Shown one piece after another: positions 1 to 10,329 of a stretch of 64,000 nt of DNA. The notes beneath the pieces were generated by a model, which was not told where the DNA came from, did not search any database, and was given only the letters and a program-made list of their open reading frames with translations. The position numbers were made by a program, and so were the translations under genes. Source of the DNA: Citreicella sp. C3M06 (GTDB lineage Bacteria; Pseudomonadota; Alphaproteobacteria; Rhodobacterales; Rhodobacteraceae); the NCBI RefSeq assembly GCF_018860705.1, contig NZ_JAHKQA010000007.1, positions 115,257 to 179,256 of the forward strand, in the 5' to 3' direction. Each line of letters opens with the position of its first letter. The first letter of the stretch is position 1.

Positions 1-150
1 CAGCAGCGGCAGGTTGAAGCTTTCGAGGTCAAGGATCTCGACCTCGAACTTGCCATGGGCGCTGGCCTGCTCGGCAACCCAGTTGCTGATGATCGGACCG
101 ATGCGGCCGGGGCGGGTGGAGGCGGTGACGATCTTGAGCTTCAAAGCCAT
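1..150 (-). CDS. NADPH-dependent FMN reductase family protein (N-terminal part)
   Basis: The reverse strand holds the first 50 codons of a flavodoxin-like flavin/quinone reductase; the rest lies beyond the window. The protein opens with MALKLKIVTASTRPGRIGP, the first strand and phosphate loop of the NADPH-dependent FMN reductase family (S-T-R-x-G-R binds the FMN phosphate). The ATG at 150 is preceded by AAGGA nine bases away. Such enzymes are cytosolic homodimers or tetramers that reduce FMN, quinones or azo compounds with NAD(P)H. The substrate cannot be told from this fragment. It is divergent from the downstream transporter gene. Confidence 0.8.
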   Translation of the reverse strand, partial: MALKLKIVTASTRPGRIGPIISNWVAEQASAHGKFEVEILDLESFNLPLL

Positions 151-324
151 GTCGGGAAATCCTTGCAGGGTGAGAGGTTGCCAAACACCTAAGCTTCTGC
201 CGGGCTGTCGCAATCCACGGGGCCGCACAGCCGACATGCAGCGCTGCACAGGCGAATTCGGCAAGGAACATCCTTTGCAACCCTGCGTTGGGTGAAAATT
301 GCATTGCAAAAGGCAGGGACAGTC

Positions 325-1935
325 ATGACCGGATTGGCACGCGCGCTACGTCTACGCACCGACACAACGATCTTTTTCAGCGCCTCGGCGCTGATGGTTT
401 TGTTCCTCGGCGCGCTGATCATCGCCCCCACGGCCATCGGCGCCTTTTTCGAAAGTGGGCGGGCCTGGGTGGTGACGAACCTTGGCTGGTTTTTCATCCT
501 TGGGGTCAACGTCTGGCTGGGTTTTCTGATCTGGGTCGCCTGCTCGCGGCACGGCCACATCATCCTCGGGCGTACCGACACCAAGCCCGATTTCGATAAC
601 CTGTCATGGTTCACCATGCTGTTCGCGGGGGGCATCGGCACGGTGCTGATGTTCTGGGGCGTCGCTGAGCCGATCTCGCATTTCTCATCGCCGCCGCGCG
701 AGGGGGTCGTGCCCTACAGCATCGAAGCCTCGCAGGACGCGATGGCCTTTGCGCTGTATCACCTTGGCCTGCACACTTGGACGATCTTTACCTTGCCCGG
801 GCTGGCCTTTGCCTATTTCATTCACCGCTACGATCTGCCGGTGCGGGTGTCATCGGTGTTCTACCCGCTGCTCAAGGACGGCATTCACGGACCGATCGGC
901 AAGGCCATCGACGTGGCGGCGATCCTTGGCACGCTGTTTGGCGTTGCGGTTTCACTTGGCCTCGGGTCCAGCCAGATTGCGGCGGGCTTGTCGGAACTGA
1001 CCGGCATGGAAAACACCACATGGATGCGCATCGGCATCATCGCGGTGCTGACCTGCGTTGCGGTCGGGTCCATCGTCGCGGGGATGGATTCCGGGGTGAA
1101 GCTGTTGTCGAACATCAACATCGGCATGGCCGTGGCGCTGCTGGTCTTTGTGCTGGTGACCGGATCAACGCTGTTCCTGCTGCGCGGCATCGTGCAGACC
1201 GTGGGCATCTATTTCGGCAACCTGCCGCAGCTGGCGTTCTGGAACGACATGCTGGCCTATGCCCATCCCAGCGGCGAGGGCTGGGGCTGGCAGGGCAGCT
1301 GGACGGTGTTCTACTGGGCGTGGACGGTGACATGGTCGCCCTTCATCGGTCTGTTCGTGGCGCGGATTTCACGCGGGCGGACGATCCGCGAATTCGTCAT
1401 GGGGGTGCTGCTGGCGCCGTCGGCCTTCACGCTGATCTGGTTTGCCATCTTTGGCTGGCAGGCGATGCAGATCGACGGCATCGGGGAGGCCGCTCGCGCC
1501 GCCATGGGCGACAGCGCCGGTGAGCTGAGCCGCGCGGTGGCCGAATCCGTTCCGCTGGCGATGTTCGCGTTTTTCGAACATTTCCCCTACACGACCCTGA
1601 TCCAGGGCTTTGCCGTGGTGATCGTGGCGATCTTTTTCGCCACCTCGTCGGACAGCGCCTCGCTGGTGGTCGACATGCTGTGCACCGGCGAGGAAACCCC
1701 CGGCCCGGTGCACCAGCGTGTCTATTGGGGCGTCGCCGAGGGCACCATCGCGGGGATGCTGATCTGGCTGGCCGGGGATGCGGGGCTGAACGCGCTGCAA
1801 CAGGTGATCACGGTGATCGGGCTGCCGATCTTTGCGCTGGTGTTCATGATGATCCCCTCGCTGATCAAGGGGCTTGGCGCCGAGGATATTCAGCATGTCG
1901 AGATCAAGGACGACCCGGCGCTGGAAGACATCTGA
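325..1935 (+). CDS. BCCT-family betaine/choline/carnitine transporter
   Basis: An inner-membrane transporter of about 536 residues with some twelve hydrophobic segments, importing a trimethylammonium osmolyte (glycine betaine, choline, carnitine or similar) with Na+ or H+. Family hallmarks are the FWGVAEP stretch after the third helix and the tryptophan-rich helix WAWTVTWSPFIGLFVARISR in the middle. The ATG at 325 follows a weak AGGCAGGGA; an in-frame GTG at 292 would add 11 residues and looks less likely. There are no long cytoplasmic tails of the kind that sense osmotic stress in BetP, so constitutive or substrate-controlled uptake is more likely. Exact substrate is unknown. It is transcribed alone and converges on etfA. 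Confidence 0.9.
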   Translation: MTGLARALRLRTDTTIFFSASALMVLFLGALIIAPTAIGAFFESGRAWVVTNLGWFFILGVNVWLGFLIWVACSRHGHIILGRTDTKPDFDNLSWFTMLFAGGIGTVLMFWGVAEPISHFSSPPREGVVPYSIEASQDAMAFALYHLGLHTWTIFTLPGLAFAYFIHRYDLPVRVSSVFYPLLKDGIHGPIGKAIDVAAILGTLFGVAVSLGLGSSQIAAGLSELTGMENTTWMRIGIIAVLTCVAVGSIVAGMDSGVKLLSNINIGMAVALLVFVLVTGSTLFLLRGIVQTVGIYFGNLPQLAFWNDMLAYAHPSGEGWGWQGSWTVFYWAWTVTWSPFIGLFVARISRGRTIREFVMGVLLAPSAFTLIWFAIFGWQAMQIDGIGEAARAAMGDSAGELSRAVAESVPLAMFAFFEHFPYTTLIQGFAVVIVAIFFATSSDSASLVVDMLCTGEETPGPVHQRVYWGVAEGTIAGMLIWLAGDAGLNALQQVITVIGLPIFALVFMMIPSLIKGLGAEDIQHVEIKDDPALEDI

Positions 1936-1943
1936 AAACGCAA

Positions 1944-1969
1944 AAGGGCCCGCGCAGTGGCGGGCCCTT
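1944..1969. terminator. Shared terminator between BCCT gene and etfA
   Basis: A perfect 10-bp inverted repeat, AAGGGCCCGC / GCGGGCCCTT, with a 6-base loop sits between two convergent genes. Read on the minus strand the stem is followed by TTTTGCGTTTTC, so it best serves the etfBA transcript, but it can act in both directions. Confidence 0.75.
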
Positions 1970-1988
1970 GTATCGTGATCGGCAGGGA

Positions 1989-2915
1989 TCAGACCTTGTC
2001 GGTCATCTCCGGCACGGCTGCGAACAGGTCGGCGACAAGGCCGAAATCGGCGACCTGAAAGATCGGCGCTTCCTCGTCCTTGTTGATCGCGACGATGACC
2101 TTGCTGTCCTTCATCCCGGCGAGGTGCTGGATCGCGCCCGAGATGCCGCAGGCAACATACAGGTCCGGCGCCACGACCTTGCCGGTCTGGCCGACCTGCC
2201 AGTCGTTCGGCGCAAAGCCCGAATCGACTGCCGCGCGCGAGGCGCCCACCGCCGCGCCCAGCTTGTCGGCCAGCGCTTCGATGATCTTGAAGTTCTCGTC
2301 AGAGCCAACGCCGCGTCCGCCGGACACCACGATCTTGGCCGAGGTCAGCTCGGGGCGATCGCTTGCGGCGACCTTGTCTTCGATCCATTCCGACAGCGCC
2401 GGGTTTTCGCCCGCCGCGATGTCTTCGACCGGTGCCGCGCCGCCGGTGGCTGCCGCGTCAAAGGTCGAGGTGCGGAAGCTCACGACCTTGGTCGCATCCT
2501 TGGATTTGATGGTCTGCATGGCGTTGCCGGCGTAGACTGGGCGTTCGAACGTGTCGGCGTCGATGGCTTTGGTCGCATCGGTGATGACCATCACGTCCAG
2601 CAGCGCGGCGACGCGCGGCAGGATGTTCTTGGCGTCGGTCGTGGCCGGGGCGACGATATGCGAATAATCGCCTGCCAGCGACACGATCAGCGCCGACACC
2701 GGCTCGGCCAGACGGTGGCTGTAAAGCGCATCCTCGGCGCAGAGCACCTTTGCCACGCCCGTGATGGTCGCGGCCTCGGCAGCAGCGTCTTTGGCCGACG
2801 AGCCGATGCACAGCACGGTGACATCGCCCAGAGGCGCACAGGCCGTCACGGTCTTGGCGGTTGCATCCATCGACAGCGCGCCATCGGTGATTTCAGCAAG
2901 AAGAAGAACAGACAT
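1989..2915 (-). CDS. etfA: Electron transfer flavoprotein alpha subunit
   Basis: EtfA (308 residues) forms with EtfB a soluble heterodimer holding one FAD and one AMP. It takes electrons from acyl-CoA and related dehydrogenases and delivers them to ETF:ubiquinone oxidoreductase. The C-terminal FAD domain is clear: [12 protein letters not shown], then [16 protein letters not shown] and SGAIQH. The start codon overlaps the etfB stop as TGATG, so the pair is translationally coupled. A partner dehydrogenase (55.5 kb) and ETF-QO (59 kb) lie elsewhere in the window. Length and motifs are normal for the family. Confidence 0.96.
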   Translation of the reverse strand: MSVLLLAEITDGALSMDATAKTVTACAPLGDVTVLCIGSSAKDAAAEAATITGVAKVLCAEDALYSHRLAEPVSALIVSLAGDYSHIVAPATTDAKNILPRVAALLDVMVITDATKAIDADTFERPVYAGNAMQTIKSKDATKVVSFRTSTFDAAATGGAAPVEDIAAGENPALSEWIEDKVAASDRPELTSAKIVVSGGRGVGSDENFKIIEALADKLGAAVGASRAAVDSGFAPNDWQVGQTGKVVAPDLYVACGISGAIQHLAGMKDSKVIVAINKDEEAPIFQVADFGLVADLFAAVPEMTDKV

Positions 2916-3673
2916 CAGATCACCCCCGCATCTTTGAGTTTGCCGACCAGTTCGTCGACCGATCCGACCTTGATGCCAGCGGCGCGGGCAGCGGGCTCGG
3001 CGGTGGTCACGATTTCAAGCCGGGGCGAGACATCGACGCCGTAATCGGCGGCGGTCTTCTGCTCCAGCGGCTTTTTCTTTGCCTTCATGATGTTGGGCAG
3101 CGAGGCATAGCGCGGCTCGTTGAGGCGAAGGTCGGCGGTGACGATGGCCGGAAGCGTGACCTTGATGGTCTGCAAGCCGCCGTCGACCTCGCGGGCGACA
3201 ATCGCCGCGCCGTCCTCAACCGCCAGCGTGTTGGCGTTGGTCGCCTGTGCATAGCCGGTCAGCGCTGCGAGCATCTGCCCCGTGGCGCCCAGATCGTTGT
3301 CGATGGCCTGCTTGCCGCAGATCACGAGGCCGGGCTCTTCTTCCTTGACGATGGCGGCAAGGATCTTGGCCACGGCGAGCGGTTCGATATCGTTGTGAAC
3401 GTCATCGGCGGCCACCACGAGGATCGCCCGGTCGGCGCCCATCGCCAGCGCGGTGCGCAGCGTTTCCTGCGCCTTGTCGATGCCGATCGACACCGCGATC
3501 ACCTCGGTTGCCTTGCCGGCCTCCTTGAGGCGGATGGCTTCCTCGACGGCGATCTCGTCGAAGGGGTTCATCGACATCTTGACGTTGGCCAGATCGACAC
3601 CGGAACCATCCGCTTTGACGCGAACCTTTACGTTGTAGTCGATCACGCGTTTGACAGGTACGAGCACCTTCAT
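2915..3673 (-). CDS. etfB: Electron transfer flavoprotein beta subunit
   Basis: EtfB (252 residues, the family's standard length) carries the AMP-binding fold of the ETF heterodimer. The ATG at 3673 starts [19 protein letters not shown], the canonical N terminus, and has AGGGAG ten bases upstream; the longer open frame reaching further upstream is not needed. The conserved recognition-loop region around MKAKKKPLE is present near residue 200. It is the first gene of the etfBA operon, with about 190 bases of upstream sequence that should hold the promoter. I could not pick a convincing -35/-10 pair there. Confidence 0.96.
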   Translation of the reverse strand: MKVLVPVKRVIDYNVKVRVKADGSGVDLANVKMSMNPFDEIAVEEAIRLKEAGKATEVIAVSIGIDKAQETLRTALAMGADRAILVVAADDVHNDIEPLAVAKILAAIVKEEEPGLVICGKQAIDNDLGATGQMLAALTGYAQATNANTLAVEDGAAIVAREVDGGLQTIKVTLPAIVTADLRLNEPRYASLPNIMKAKKKPLEQKTAADYGVDVSPRLEIVTTAEPAARAAGIKVGSVDELVGKLKDAGVI

Positions 3674-3867
3674 CGGCGAGTTTCTCCCTATAACCGTCGC
3701 GGCGGGCGCGACTCCCGAAACAATCTTCGAACGGTTGATAGCGAACCGGGCTCGGGTAAAACAGTACCAATACGACATGTTAACGTAAAAGGGACGCCGC
3801 GTCGCACTCTCGCGCGACCTTTGTCGCGGTTTGTCGGGCCTGCGATACGTGTGCAGACGCGCCCGGC

Positions 3868-4986
3868 TCAGCCGCAGATGTTGCGCAGCGCCTGCCACTG
3901 GGCCGCGTCCAGCACCGGGCCGAGGGCCTTGCCCGGCGCGGCCGCGTTGGCGGCGTCGATGCGGGTCGACAGCTGCGGATGCGACAGGAAATGCGCCACC
4001 GGCCCGCTGGTGTCGCCATGACGCTCGCGGAACATCTCGAACATGTCGCCAAGGGCCGAGGGCGGCAGCCCGGCCTGCGCCAGCGCGTCGAGCGCATAGG
4101 CATCGGCGGCGCTTTCGGCATTCTGCCCGTAGCTTGCATTGATCAGCCGCTGCGCCACACCCGCAATCGCCGCGCCGCCGGTCACATCACCCAGCAGCAG
4201 CCCCAAAAGACCGACCGAGCCCGCGGCGCGCAACGCCTCGCGCGTCGGGTCGCGGTGCACCACATGGCCGATCTCATGCGCCAGCACGGCAGCGACGCCG
4301 TCGGGCGAATCGGCTGCCTCGATCAAACCGCGCAGCAGCACGACCTGCCCGCCGGGCACCGCGAAGGCGTTGACCATGCCGTGATCGATCACGCTGATTT
4401 GGAGCGGATAGCCCAGATCCTGCCCCTGCGTCAGGCGCGTCACCATCTCGTCCAGCGCAGCGCGGCCTTCGGGGGCGGTGCAATCCAGCCCGCCCAGCTC
4501 GGAGCCGCCGAGAAACCGTTCCATCTGCGCCTTGACGCTGCGACCAAAGGCGATCTCGCGGTCCATCGGCAGCAGGCGCGCCATGGTCCCGGCCAGCGCA
4601 GGCAGGATGACGAAGAGCATCAGCGCCACCGCCGCAAGCGCCGCCGTGCCGCGCAGCGCGATGCGCCGTCCGGTGCCGCGCGTTACGTCGCGCCGGTCCA
4701 GCCCGGGGCGGGTGCGCCGCAGCCAGTCTGCCAGTGGGGCATCGTCGATCACCAGTCGGGCGGCATCGCGTGGCTGCTCGTCTTTGCTGTCCTGATGACG
4801 GGTCAGCACCAGCTGGTCGGCGTCGGCGTGATCCCGCAGGCGGCGCAGGTCGGCGAGCGGCCACAGCAGCGGGGCGGGCAGGGTGCTGCCATCGATCCGC
4901 AGCGCAAGATCGTGGCGCGCGAGCGAGACCGTCACCGCGTGGCGGCGCGCCGAGTGCCCGTCATAGAGATGCGCCGCGCCTTGCAT
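3868..4986 (-). CDS. M48-family zinc metalloprotease, membrane-anchored
   Basis: A protein of 372 residues with an N-terminal cytoplasmic domain of about 100 residues, one transmembrane helix (about 110-132) and an M48 peptidase domain. The zinc site is HEIGH at 237-241, with a downstream Glu in [11 protein letters not shown] (about 291) as third ligand. M48 peptidases such as BepA or HtpX act in envelope or membrane protein quality control; the orientation here suggests a periplasmic active site (inference). The ATG overlaps the stop of the upstream DUF898 gene as TGATG; a GTG one codon earlier is possible. Coupling to a DUF898 membrane protein suggests the two work together. Confidence 0.85.
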   Translation of the reverse strand: MQGAAHLYDGHSARRHAVTVSLARHDLALRIDGSTLPAPLLWPLADLRRLRDHADADQLVLTRHQDSKDEQPRDAARLVIDDAPLADWLRRTRPGLDRRDVTRGTGRRIALRGTAALAAVALMLFVILPALAGTMARLLPMDREIAFGRSVKAQMERFLGGSELGGLDCTAPEGRAALDEMVTRLTQGQDLGYPLQISVIDHGMVNAFAVPGGQVVLLRGLIEAADSPDGVAAVLAHEIGHVVHRDPTREALRAAGSVGLLGLLLGDVTGGAAIAGVAQRLINASYGQNAESAADAYALDALAQAGLPPSALGDMFEMFRERHGDTSGPVAHFLSHPQLSTRIDAANAAAPGKALGPVLDAAQWQALRNICG

Positions 4987-6218
4987 CACAGCGCCCCGCC
5001 AAGATCGAGCGCATCGGCAAAGCCTTCGGCATCGGCGCCCGGATCGGCGGCGCGCTGGTGGATCTCGTCCAGCGCGGAAAGGTTGAGGAGTGTCAGCGTG
5101 GTGACGTAATGTTTCAGGATCGGCTGCACGATGGCGGCCAGCGCCCCGGCCTGCGTTGCCGCCAGAGTCAGCAGGTAACCCAGCGCCGCCAGCACGATCG
5201 GCAGGAACAGGTGTTCACCGTTGCCTGTCTCGACCGCAAAGCCCGAGCCTGCCAGCAAGGTTGCGACCGTGCCGCCGATGATCCCGGTCGCGACCGATAG
5301 CGCGACGGCCAGAACGATGCTGCCAACCACCCATGCAAGGATCACCGTCTTTGTCTCGGGCTGAGCGTCGAATGTGACGCGCCCGCCCAGCGTTTTGTGG
5401 CGGGTCAGATAGGCAAAGCTCTGCACCCGCCACGAGATCACGCCGATGGGAAACCACACCAGACCCACGGCAAAGCCCGCATAACCGATGATCAGCGCGG
5501 GCTGGTCGGTCGCCATCCCGATTGATCCGGTCAGCAGCCCGCCCAGCACCAGCGCCAGCCCGATCAGCAGATGTGTCATCTGACGGTACATCCCGGTCCA
5601 GCTGCCGTGCTGTTCAAAGCGGGCATCGCCGAACCAGCTGCGCTCGGTCATGTATTTTTCCAGCCGGAAGGTCATCAGCGGCAGCAGCGCCCCAAGGCTG
5701 ACAAGCGTCAGCGCCCAGTAGCCCATGGCCCGAAACGCATAGCCCCATGCCGCCTTGTCCATGCCACAGCGGATGCCACGCCAGCGGGTGCGGGCCAGCC
5801 GGTAGCGCCGGGCGCGGTATTGCGCAAAGAACACCAGCGGCGTCACCGCCAGCGCCGAAACCGACAGGCCCATCCCCTGAAGCACCGCCTGCTCGGGTGT
5901 TTCGGGGGCGGCAAAGATCGTCATGCCGAACCAGACCAGCAGCAGTTGCAGCACCCCGAGGTAGACCGCAAGGATCACCACCGCCATCAGGAAACCGAGG
6001 AATTTCTCCAGCCCGGTGCCGGTGTATTCGAACCGGGTGCCATCCAGCCGGGTTGCCGACCACGTGTAGCGCCGGATGCGGGTCTTGGCCCAGAAGCGGT
6101 AGATGCCCAAGGTCAACAGCGTCAGCAGCGAGGTGCGCAGGGCGAGCCAGAACAGCGTCTTGCCGTCTCCGGTGTACTCGCCAATGGCGTTATCGGGCAC
6201 CGGGGGGGCTTCGGTCAT
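4986..6218 (-). CDS. DUF898 (YjgN-family) polytopic membrane protein
   Basis: A 410-residue inner-membrane protein with many hydrophobic segments. It matches the YjgN/DUF898 family by its aromatic-rich repeats such as LFWLALRTSLLTLLTLGIYRF near the N terminus (written here in part) and the WAKTRIRRY segment that follows. Function of the family is unknown. It starts 67 bases after parC on the same strand and its stop overlaps the M48 peptidase start, so parC, this gene and the peptidase could share a transcript. The tight coupling with a membrane protease points to an envelope role, but this is inference. Confidence 0.8.
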   Translation of the reverse strand: MTEAPPVPDNAIGEYTGDGKTLFWLALRTSLLTLLTLGIYRFWAKTRIRRYTWSATRLDGTRFEYTGTGLEKFLGFLMAVVILAVYLGVLQLLLVWFGMTIFAAPETPEQAVLQGMGLSVSALAVTPLVFFAQYRARRYRLARTRWRGIRCGMDKAAWGYAFRAMGYWALTLVSLGALLPLMTFRLEKYMTERSWFGDARFEQHGSWTGMYRQMTHLLIGLALVLGGLLTGSIGMATDQPALIIGYAGFAVGLVWFPIGVISWRVQSFAYLTRHKTLGGRVTFDAQPETKTVILAWVVGSIVLAVALSVATGIIGGTVATLLAGSGFAVETGNGEHLFLPIVLAALGYLLTLAATQAGALAAIVQPILKHYVTTLTLLNLSALDEIHQRAADPGADAEGFADALDLGGAL

Positions 6219-6285
6219 GGCACTGCCTTTCCGGGCGGGGGCCGCCGCTGGTCAAACGGGCCCGGCCCCGCCCGGTCAGGCGGGG

Positions 6286-8598
6286 TCAGGTGAAGGTGTT
6301 GTCGCGAGGGAAGCCGCGCGGCGCCATGCGCCCCGAGGTGGCGCGCTTGGCAAGCCATTCTTCAAGGTTGCTTTCCGTTCGGGTGCGCCCGGCAGGGTCG
6401 CGCCACGACAGGCCCACCGCAAGGTTGAAGGTCGTCGCATCCGACAGCCCGCCATCCTTGTATTTCTGCAACCGAACGCCCTTGCCGCGCGCCATTTCGG
6501 GAAGCTCTTCGAGCATGAATACCAGCACCTTGCGGTTGTCGCCAACCACCGCCACCGCGTCGCCATTGACCGGCTTGCAGACCTTTGCCACCACCGGCGC
6601 CTTGACGTTGATCGCCTGTTTGCCAGCGCGGGTCTGGGCCACCACGTCGTTTTCGGAAACAACGAAACCATCGCCCGCCGAAGAGGCCAGCAGCAGCCGC
6701 CGGTCCGGCTGGTGGATGAAGATGTCGACGATTTCGGCCTCGTTCGGCAGATCGACCATCAGGCGCAGCGGCTCGCCCATGCCGCGCCCGCCGGGCAGGT
6801 TGGCCGCGGTGATGGTGTAGAATCGCCCGTTCGACGCGAACACCAGCAGCTTGTCGGTGGTTTCTGCGTGGAAGATAAAGCGCGGGCCGTCGCCGTCCTT
6901 GAATTTCAGCTCGCGGTCCAGCGCGATATGGCCGGTCATCGCCCGGATCCAGCCCATTTTCGAACAGACCACGGTGATCGGCTCGCGCTCGATCAGGGCC
7001 TCGATCGGCACGTCTTCGGTCTCGCCCGCCTCGGCGAACGAGGTCAGCCGCTGGCCGCGCGCGTAATCCTTGGTGAAGCTTTTCCTGACCTCGCGCAGCT
7101 GTTCCGAGATGCGCTTCCACTGCAGATCGTCCGAGGCGAGCAGTGTTTCCAGCCCCTCGCGTTCGGCCTTGAGCGCATCACGCTCGCGCACCAGCTCCAT
7201 CTCTTCGAGGCGGCGCAGAGAGCGCAGGCGCATGTTTAGGATCGCCTCGGTCTGCACTTCGCTCAGCACGATCTCGGCCGATGGGTCGGCGGCGGGCGCG
7301 ACGTAGTCTTTCTCGTCCATGGCGCGGGCATGGGTCTTGGCCCAATCCTCGCGCATCAGCGCCGCCTTCGGATCGTCGTCGTAGCGGATGATGTCGATCA
7401 CCCGGTCGAGATTAAGGAAGGCGATGATCAGCCCTTCGAGCACTTCGAGCCGGTGGTCGATCTTTTCCATCCGGTGCTGCGAGCGGCGGCACAGCACATT
7501 GCGGCGGAAATCAAGGAACGCGCGCAGCACTTCCTTGAGCGAGCAGACCTTGGGCGTCAGCCCGTCGATCAGCACGTTCATGTTCAGCGAAAAGCGGATT
7601 TCGAGATCCGAATTGCGGAACAGCATGTTCATCAGCACGTCGGGATCGACGTTGCGGGTCTTGGGTTCCAGCACCATGCGGATGTCTTCGGCGGATTCAT
7701 CGCGAATATCGCCCAGAATCGGCACTTTGCGGGTCTGGATCAGCTCGGCCAGCCGTTCGACCAGCTTGGATTTCTGCACCTGATAGGGAATCTCGGTGAC
7801 CACGATCTGCCACTGGCCGCGGCCCAGATCCTCGACATACCAGCGCGCCCGTAGCCGGATCGAGCCGCGCCCGGTGCTATAGGCCTGCGCGATGTTCTCG
7901 GGCGGCTCGACGATGACGCCGCCGGTGGGGAAATCGGGGCCGGGCACGTGCTGCAGCAGCGAATCGTCCACCGCATTGGGATGCTTGATCAGATGCAGGC
8001 AGGCATTGATCAGCTCGCCGATATTGTGCGGCGGAATGTTGGTGGCCATGCCCACCGCGATGCCGCTGGACCCGTTGGCCAGCAGGTTCGGGTAAGAGGC
8101 GGGCAGCACGATCGGCTCTTCGAGGCGGCCATCGTAATTGGGGCGGAAATCGACGGCGTTCTCGTCAAGCCCCTCCAGCAGCGCCTCGGCCATGATGGTC
8201 ATGCGCGCTTCGGTGTAGCGCGAGGCGGCGGGGTTGTCGCCGTCGATATTGCCGAAATTTCCCTGACCGTTGACCAGCGGATAGCGGATGGTGAAATCCT
8301 GCGCGAGTCGCGCCATAGCGTCATAAATCGCCGCGTCACCATGGGGATGGAAGTCCCCCATCGTGTCTCCGCTGATTTTTGCCGATTTCAGGAAGCCACC
8401 GGCGGAACCAAGCCGAAGCCTGCGCATTGCATAAAGGATACGGCGATGAACGGGCTTGAGCCCATCGCGGGCGTCTGGAAGCGCCCGGTTCATAATCGTC
8501 GACAGCGCGTAGGTCAGGTAGCGCTCGCCAATAGCACGGCGCAGCGGCTCGGCCACGTTCCTGGGGTTCATATTGGGGTCATCGACGATGTCATTCAT
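6286..8598 (-). CDS. parC: DNA topoisomerase IV subunit A
   Basis: ParC (770 residues from the ATG at 8598) is the DNA breakage-reunion subunit of topoisomerase IV, which with ParE decatenates daughter chromosomes. The winged-helix region has [12 protein letters not shown], and the catalytic tyrosine is in [11 protein letters not shown] (Tyr128). A C-terminal beta-pinwheel follows from about residue 500. An in-frame start 12 codons upstream exists, but MNDIVDDPN is the more usual beginning. The residue matching E. coli ParC Ser80 is Ala89, as commonly seen in alphaproteobacterial ParC. parE is not in the window. The gene is divergent from the SH3 gene. Confidence 0.93.
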   Translation of the reverse strand: MNDIVDDPNMNPRNVAEPLRRAIGERYLTYALSTIMNRALPDARDGLKPVHRRILYAMRRLRLGSAGGFLKSAKISGDTMGDFHPHGDAAIYDAMARLAQDFTIRYPLVNGQGNFGNIDGDNPAASRYTEARMTIMAEALLEGLDENAVDFRPNYDGRLEEPIVLPASYPNLLANGSSGIAVGMATNIPPHNIGELINACLHLIKHPNAVDDSLLQHVPGPDFPTGGVIVEPPENIAQAYSTGRGSIRLRARWYVEDLGRGQWQIVVTEIPYQVQKSKLVERLAELIQTRKVPILGDIRDESAEDIRMVLEPKTRNVDPDVLMNMLFRNSDLEIRFSLNMNVLIDGLTPKVCSLKEVLRAFLDFRRNVLCRRSQHRMEKIDHRLEVLEGLIIAFLNLDRVIDIIRYDDDPKAALMREDWAKTHARAMDEKDYVAPAADPSAEIVLSEVQTEAILNMRLRSLRRLEEMELVRERDALKAEREGLETLLASDDLQWKRISEQLREVRKSFTKDYARGQRLTSFAEAGETEDVPIEALIEREPITVVCSKMGWIRAMTGHIALDRELKFKDGDGPRFIFHAETTDKLLVFASNGRFYTITAANLPGGRGMGEPLRLMVDLPNEAEIVDIFIHQPDRRLLLASSAGDGFVVSENDVVAQTRAGKQAINVKAPVVAKVCKPVNGDAVAVVGDNRKVLVFMLEELPEMARGKGVRLQKYKDGGLSDATTFNLAVGLSWRDPAGRTRTESNLEEWLAKRATSGRMAPRGFPRDNTFT

Positions 8599-8675
8599 AG
8601 AGGTTGTGATACAAGCGCGCGGCGGGGCGGACAAGCGATCCAGACCGGCGCGTGACGATTTTTCCGAACGCGGCT

Positions 8676-8703
8676 TTGATCACAAGCCTGTGTGCTGTAC
8701 TAT
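8676..8703 (+). promoter_or_regulatory. Candidate sigma-70 promoter for the SH3-domain gene
   Basis: TTGATC at 8676-8681 and TACTAT at 8698-8703 are 16 bases apart, about 80 bases before the ATG at 8781. Each hexamer matches the consensus at four of six positions. Judged by eye only. Confidence 0.35.
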
Positions 8704-8780
8704 GCCGGCCATGTTTTGCCGTCTGCCTGTGGTTGGCGGCCCGTTTGTTGGTTGCCTGCCGCTGGGGGGCGGTTTTTGAT

Positions 8781-9368
8781 ATGAAAAGCTTTATTTTCCT
8801 GACCTTCGCCTTTCTTGCTCTGGCTTGGTACCAGATGTCCGGCGGCGCTGATTTCAACGCCGATCGCAGCGCGGCCGCCGCCGTGGCGCGCTCGCCCGAG
8901 GTTGCCCGCGCCGATACCTCCGCTGCGCCGCTGGTAAGCGTTGCCGCGCCGCCTGCGGGCGTCGTGCTGGCCTCGGCCCGCGCGGTGCCTGCCGGGCAAG
9001 CTGTGGCAGAGCCCGCCGTCGACAGGGCAAAGGCCGCCCCCGCCGCGCAAAAGCTTGATGTGACGCTGGCGTCCGCGGCGCGCATTCCGCTGGCCCGTCC
9101 GTCGGATGCGATGATCGCCAAGCTTGCCGCGCGCGAGACCAAGAGCGACGCCAACCCCGACTCCATGCGCGATCTGCACCGGGTCACCGGCTCGGTGGTG
9201 AACATGCGCAGTGGTCCGGGAACGGCGTATCACGTGGTCGACCAGCTGCGCCGCAATGCCGTGGTCGAGGTGGTGTCGGAGAATGTCGATGGCTGGGTCA
9301 AGCTGCGCAGCGTCGACGGCGCGCGGGTCGGCTGGATGTCGAACCGCTTCCTTGACGCCGTCAACTGA
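8781..9368 (+). CDS. Secreted or membrane-tethered bacterial SH3-domain protein
   Basis: A 195-residue protein. The start at ATG 8781 gives a short hydrophobic N terminus (MKSFIFLTFAFLALAWYQMS), a signal peptide or membrane anchor. An alanine/proline-rich low-complexity region follows to about residue 125. The C-terminal 65 residues form an SH3b domain (VNMRSGPGTAYHVVDQL, then GWVKLRSVDGARVGWM). SH3b domains in the periplasm usually bind cell wall peptides and help place hydrolases. Longer in-frame starts upstream would spoil the signal sequence. It is divergent from parC; no operon partner is evident, the SDR gene beginning 63 bases later. Confidence 0.75.
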   Translation: MKSFIFLTFAFLALAWYQMSGGADFNADRSAAAAVARSPEVARADTSAAPLVSVAAPPAGVVLASARAVPAGQAVAEPAVDRAKAAPAAQKLDVTLASAARIPLARPSDAMIAKLAARETKSDANPDSMRDLHRVTGSVVNMRSGPGTAYHVVDQLRRNAVVEVVSENVDGWVKLRSVDGARVGWMSNRFLDAVN

Positions 9369-9431
9369 TCCGCTTGCGCCGCCTGTCGGCCTGCCCTACG
9401 CCGGAAGGCAATCGCAACAAGGGGCAGGGGC

Positions 9432-10265
9432 ATGGCCGAAAGATCGGTTCTGATCACCGGGTGTTCTTCGGGGATAGGATATGATGCGGCGCACGGGCTG
9501 CGGGATCGGGGCTGGCGGGTGTTTGCATCTTGCCGTCAGGACGCCGACTGCGCGCGGCTGCGCGCCGAGGGGTTCGACAGCCCCCGCCTTGATTACGCCG
9601 ACGAGGCGAGCATCCATGCCGCGCTAGACGAGGTGCTGAGCGCCACCGGCGGCAGGCTGGATGCGCTGTATAACAACGGAGCCTTTGCCTGCCCCGGCGC
9701 GGTCGAGGATCTGCCGACGCAGGCCTTGCGCGAGCTGTTCGAAGCCAATCTCTTTGGCTGGCACACGCTGACGCGGGCGGTGATCCCGGTGATGCGCAAG
9801 CAGGGGCAGGGGCGGATCGTCAACTGCTCGTCGGTGCTTGGGCTGGTGCCGTTGCATTGGCGCGGCGCCTATGTGGCGTCGAAATTCGCGCTCGAAGGGC
9901 TGACGGACGTGCTGCGCCTTGAACTGCGCGACACCGAGATCAAGGTGATCCTGATCGAGCCGGGGCCGATTACGTCGAATATCCGCGCCAATTCCGTGCC
10001 GCATTTCGAAAAATGGATCGACTGGCGCGGCTCTGTCCGCGCGGCGCAATACGAGGCATCGCTGGTGCCGCGTCTTTATGCGCCGCCTGCGAAGGATAGA
10101 TTCGAACTGCACCCCTCGGCGGTGACCTCGAAACTGGTGGCGGCGCTGGAACATCCCAACCCCAAGCCGCGCTATTACGTGACCTTTCCAACCCATCTGA
10201 TGGGGCGGCTGCGGCGCATCCTGCCGACGGTGGCGCTGGACTGGCTGATCGACCGGCAGAGATAA
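9432..10265 (+). CDS. Short-chain dehydrogenase/reductase (classical SDR)
   Basis: A 277-residue cytosolic NAD(P)-dependent oxidoreductase of the classical SDR type. It has the nucleotide-binding TGCSSGIG at residues 9-16, the NNG motif at 81-83, the active-site Ser in VNCSSVLG (about 133) and the catalytic pair Tyr147/Lys151 in YVASK. The C-terminal 25-30 residues are longer than in minimal SDRs and somewhat hydrophobic. Substrate is unknown; such proteins act on sterols, sugars, alcohols or ketones. The start has AGGGG a few bases upstream. It lies 64 bases ahead of the small membrane protein gene and could be co-transcribed with it and the adenosyltransferase. Confidence 0.88.
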   Translation: MAERSVLITGCSSGIGYDAAHGLRDRGWRVFASCRQDADCARLRAEGFDSPRLDYADEASIHAALDEVLSATGGRLDALYNNGAFACPGAVEDLPTQALRELFEANLFGWHTLTRAVIPVMRKQGQGRIVNCSSVLGLVPLHWRGAYVASKFALEGLTDVLRLELRDTEIKVILIEPGPITSNIRANSVPHFEKWIDWRGSVRAAQYEASLVPRLYAPPAKDRFELHPSAVTSKLVAALEHPNPKPRYYVTFPTHLMGRLRRILPTVALDWLIDRQR

Positions 10266-10329
10266 GCCGGGTTCGCTTTTGCGCCGCGCCGGGTTATGTC
10301 TGCGCAAAGCGCCCGTGGGAGGAGACGCC

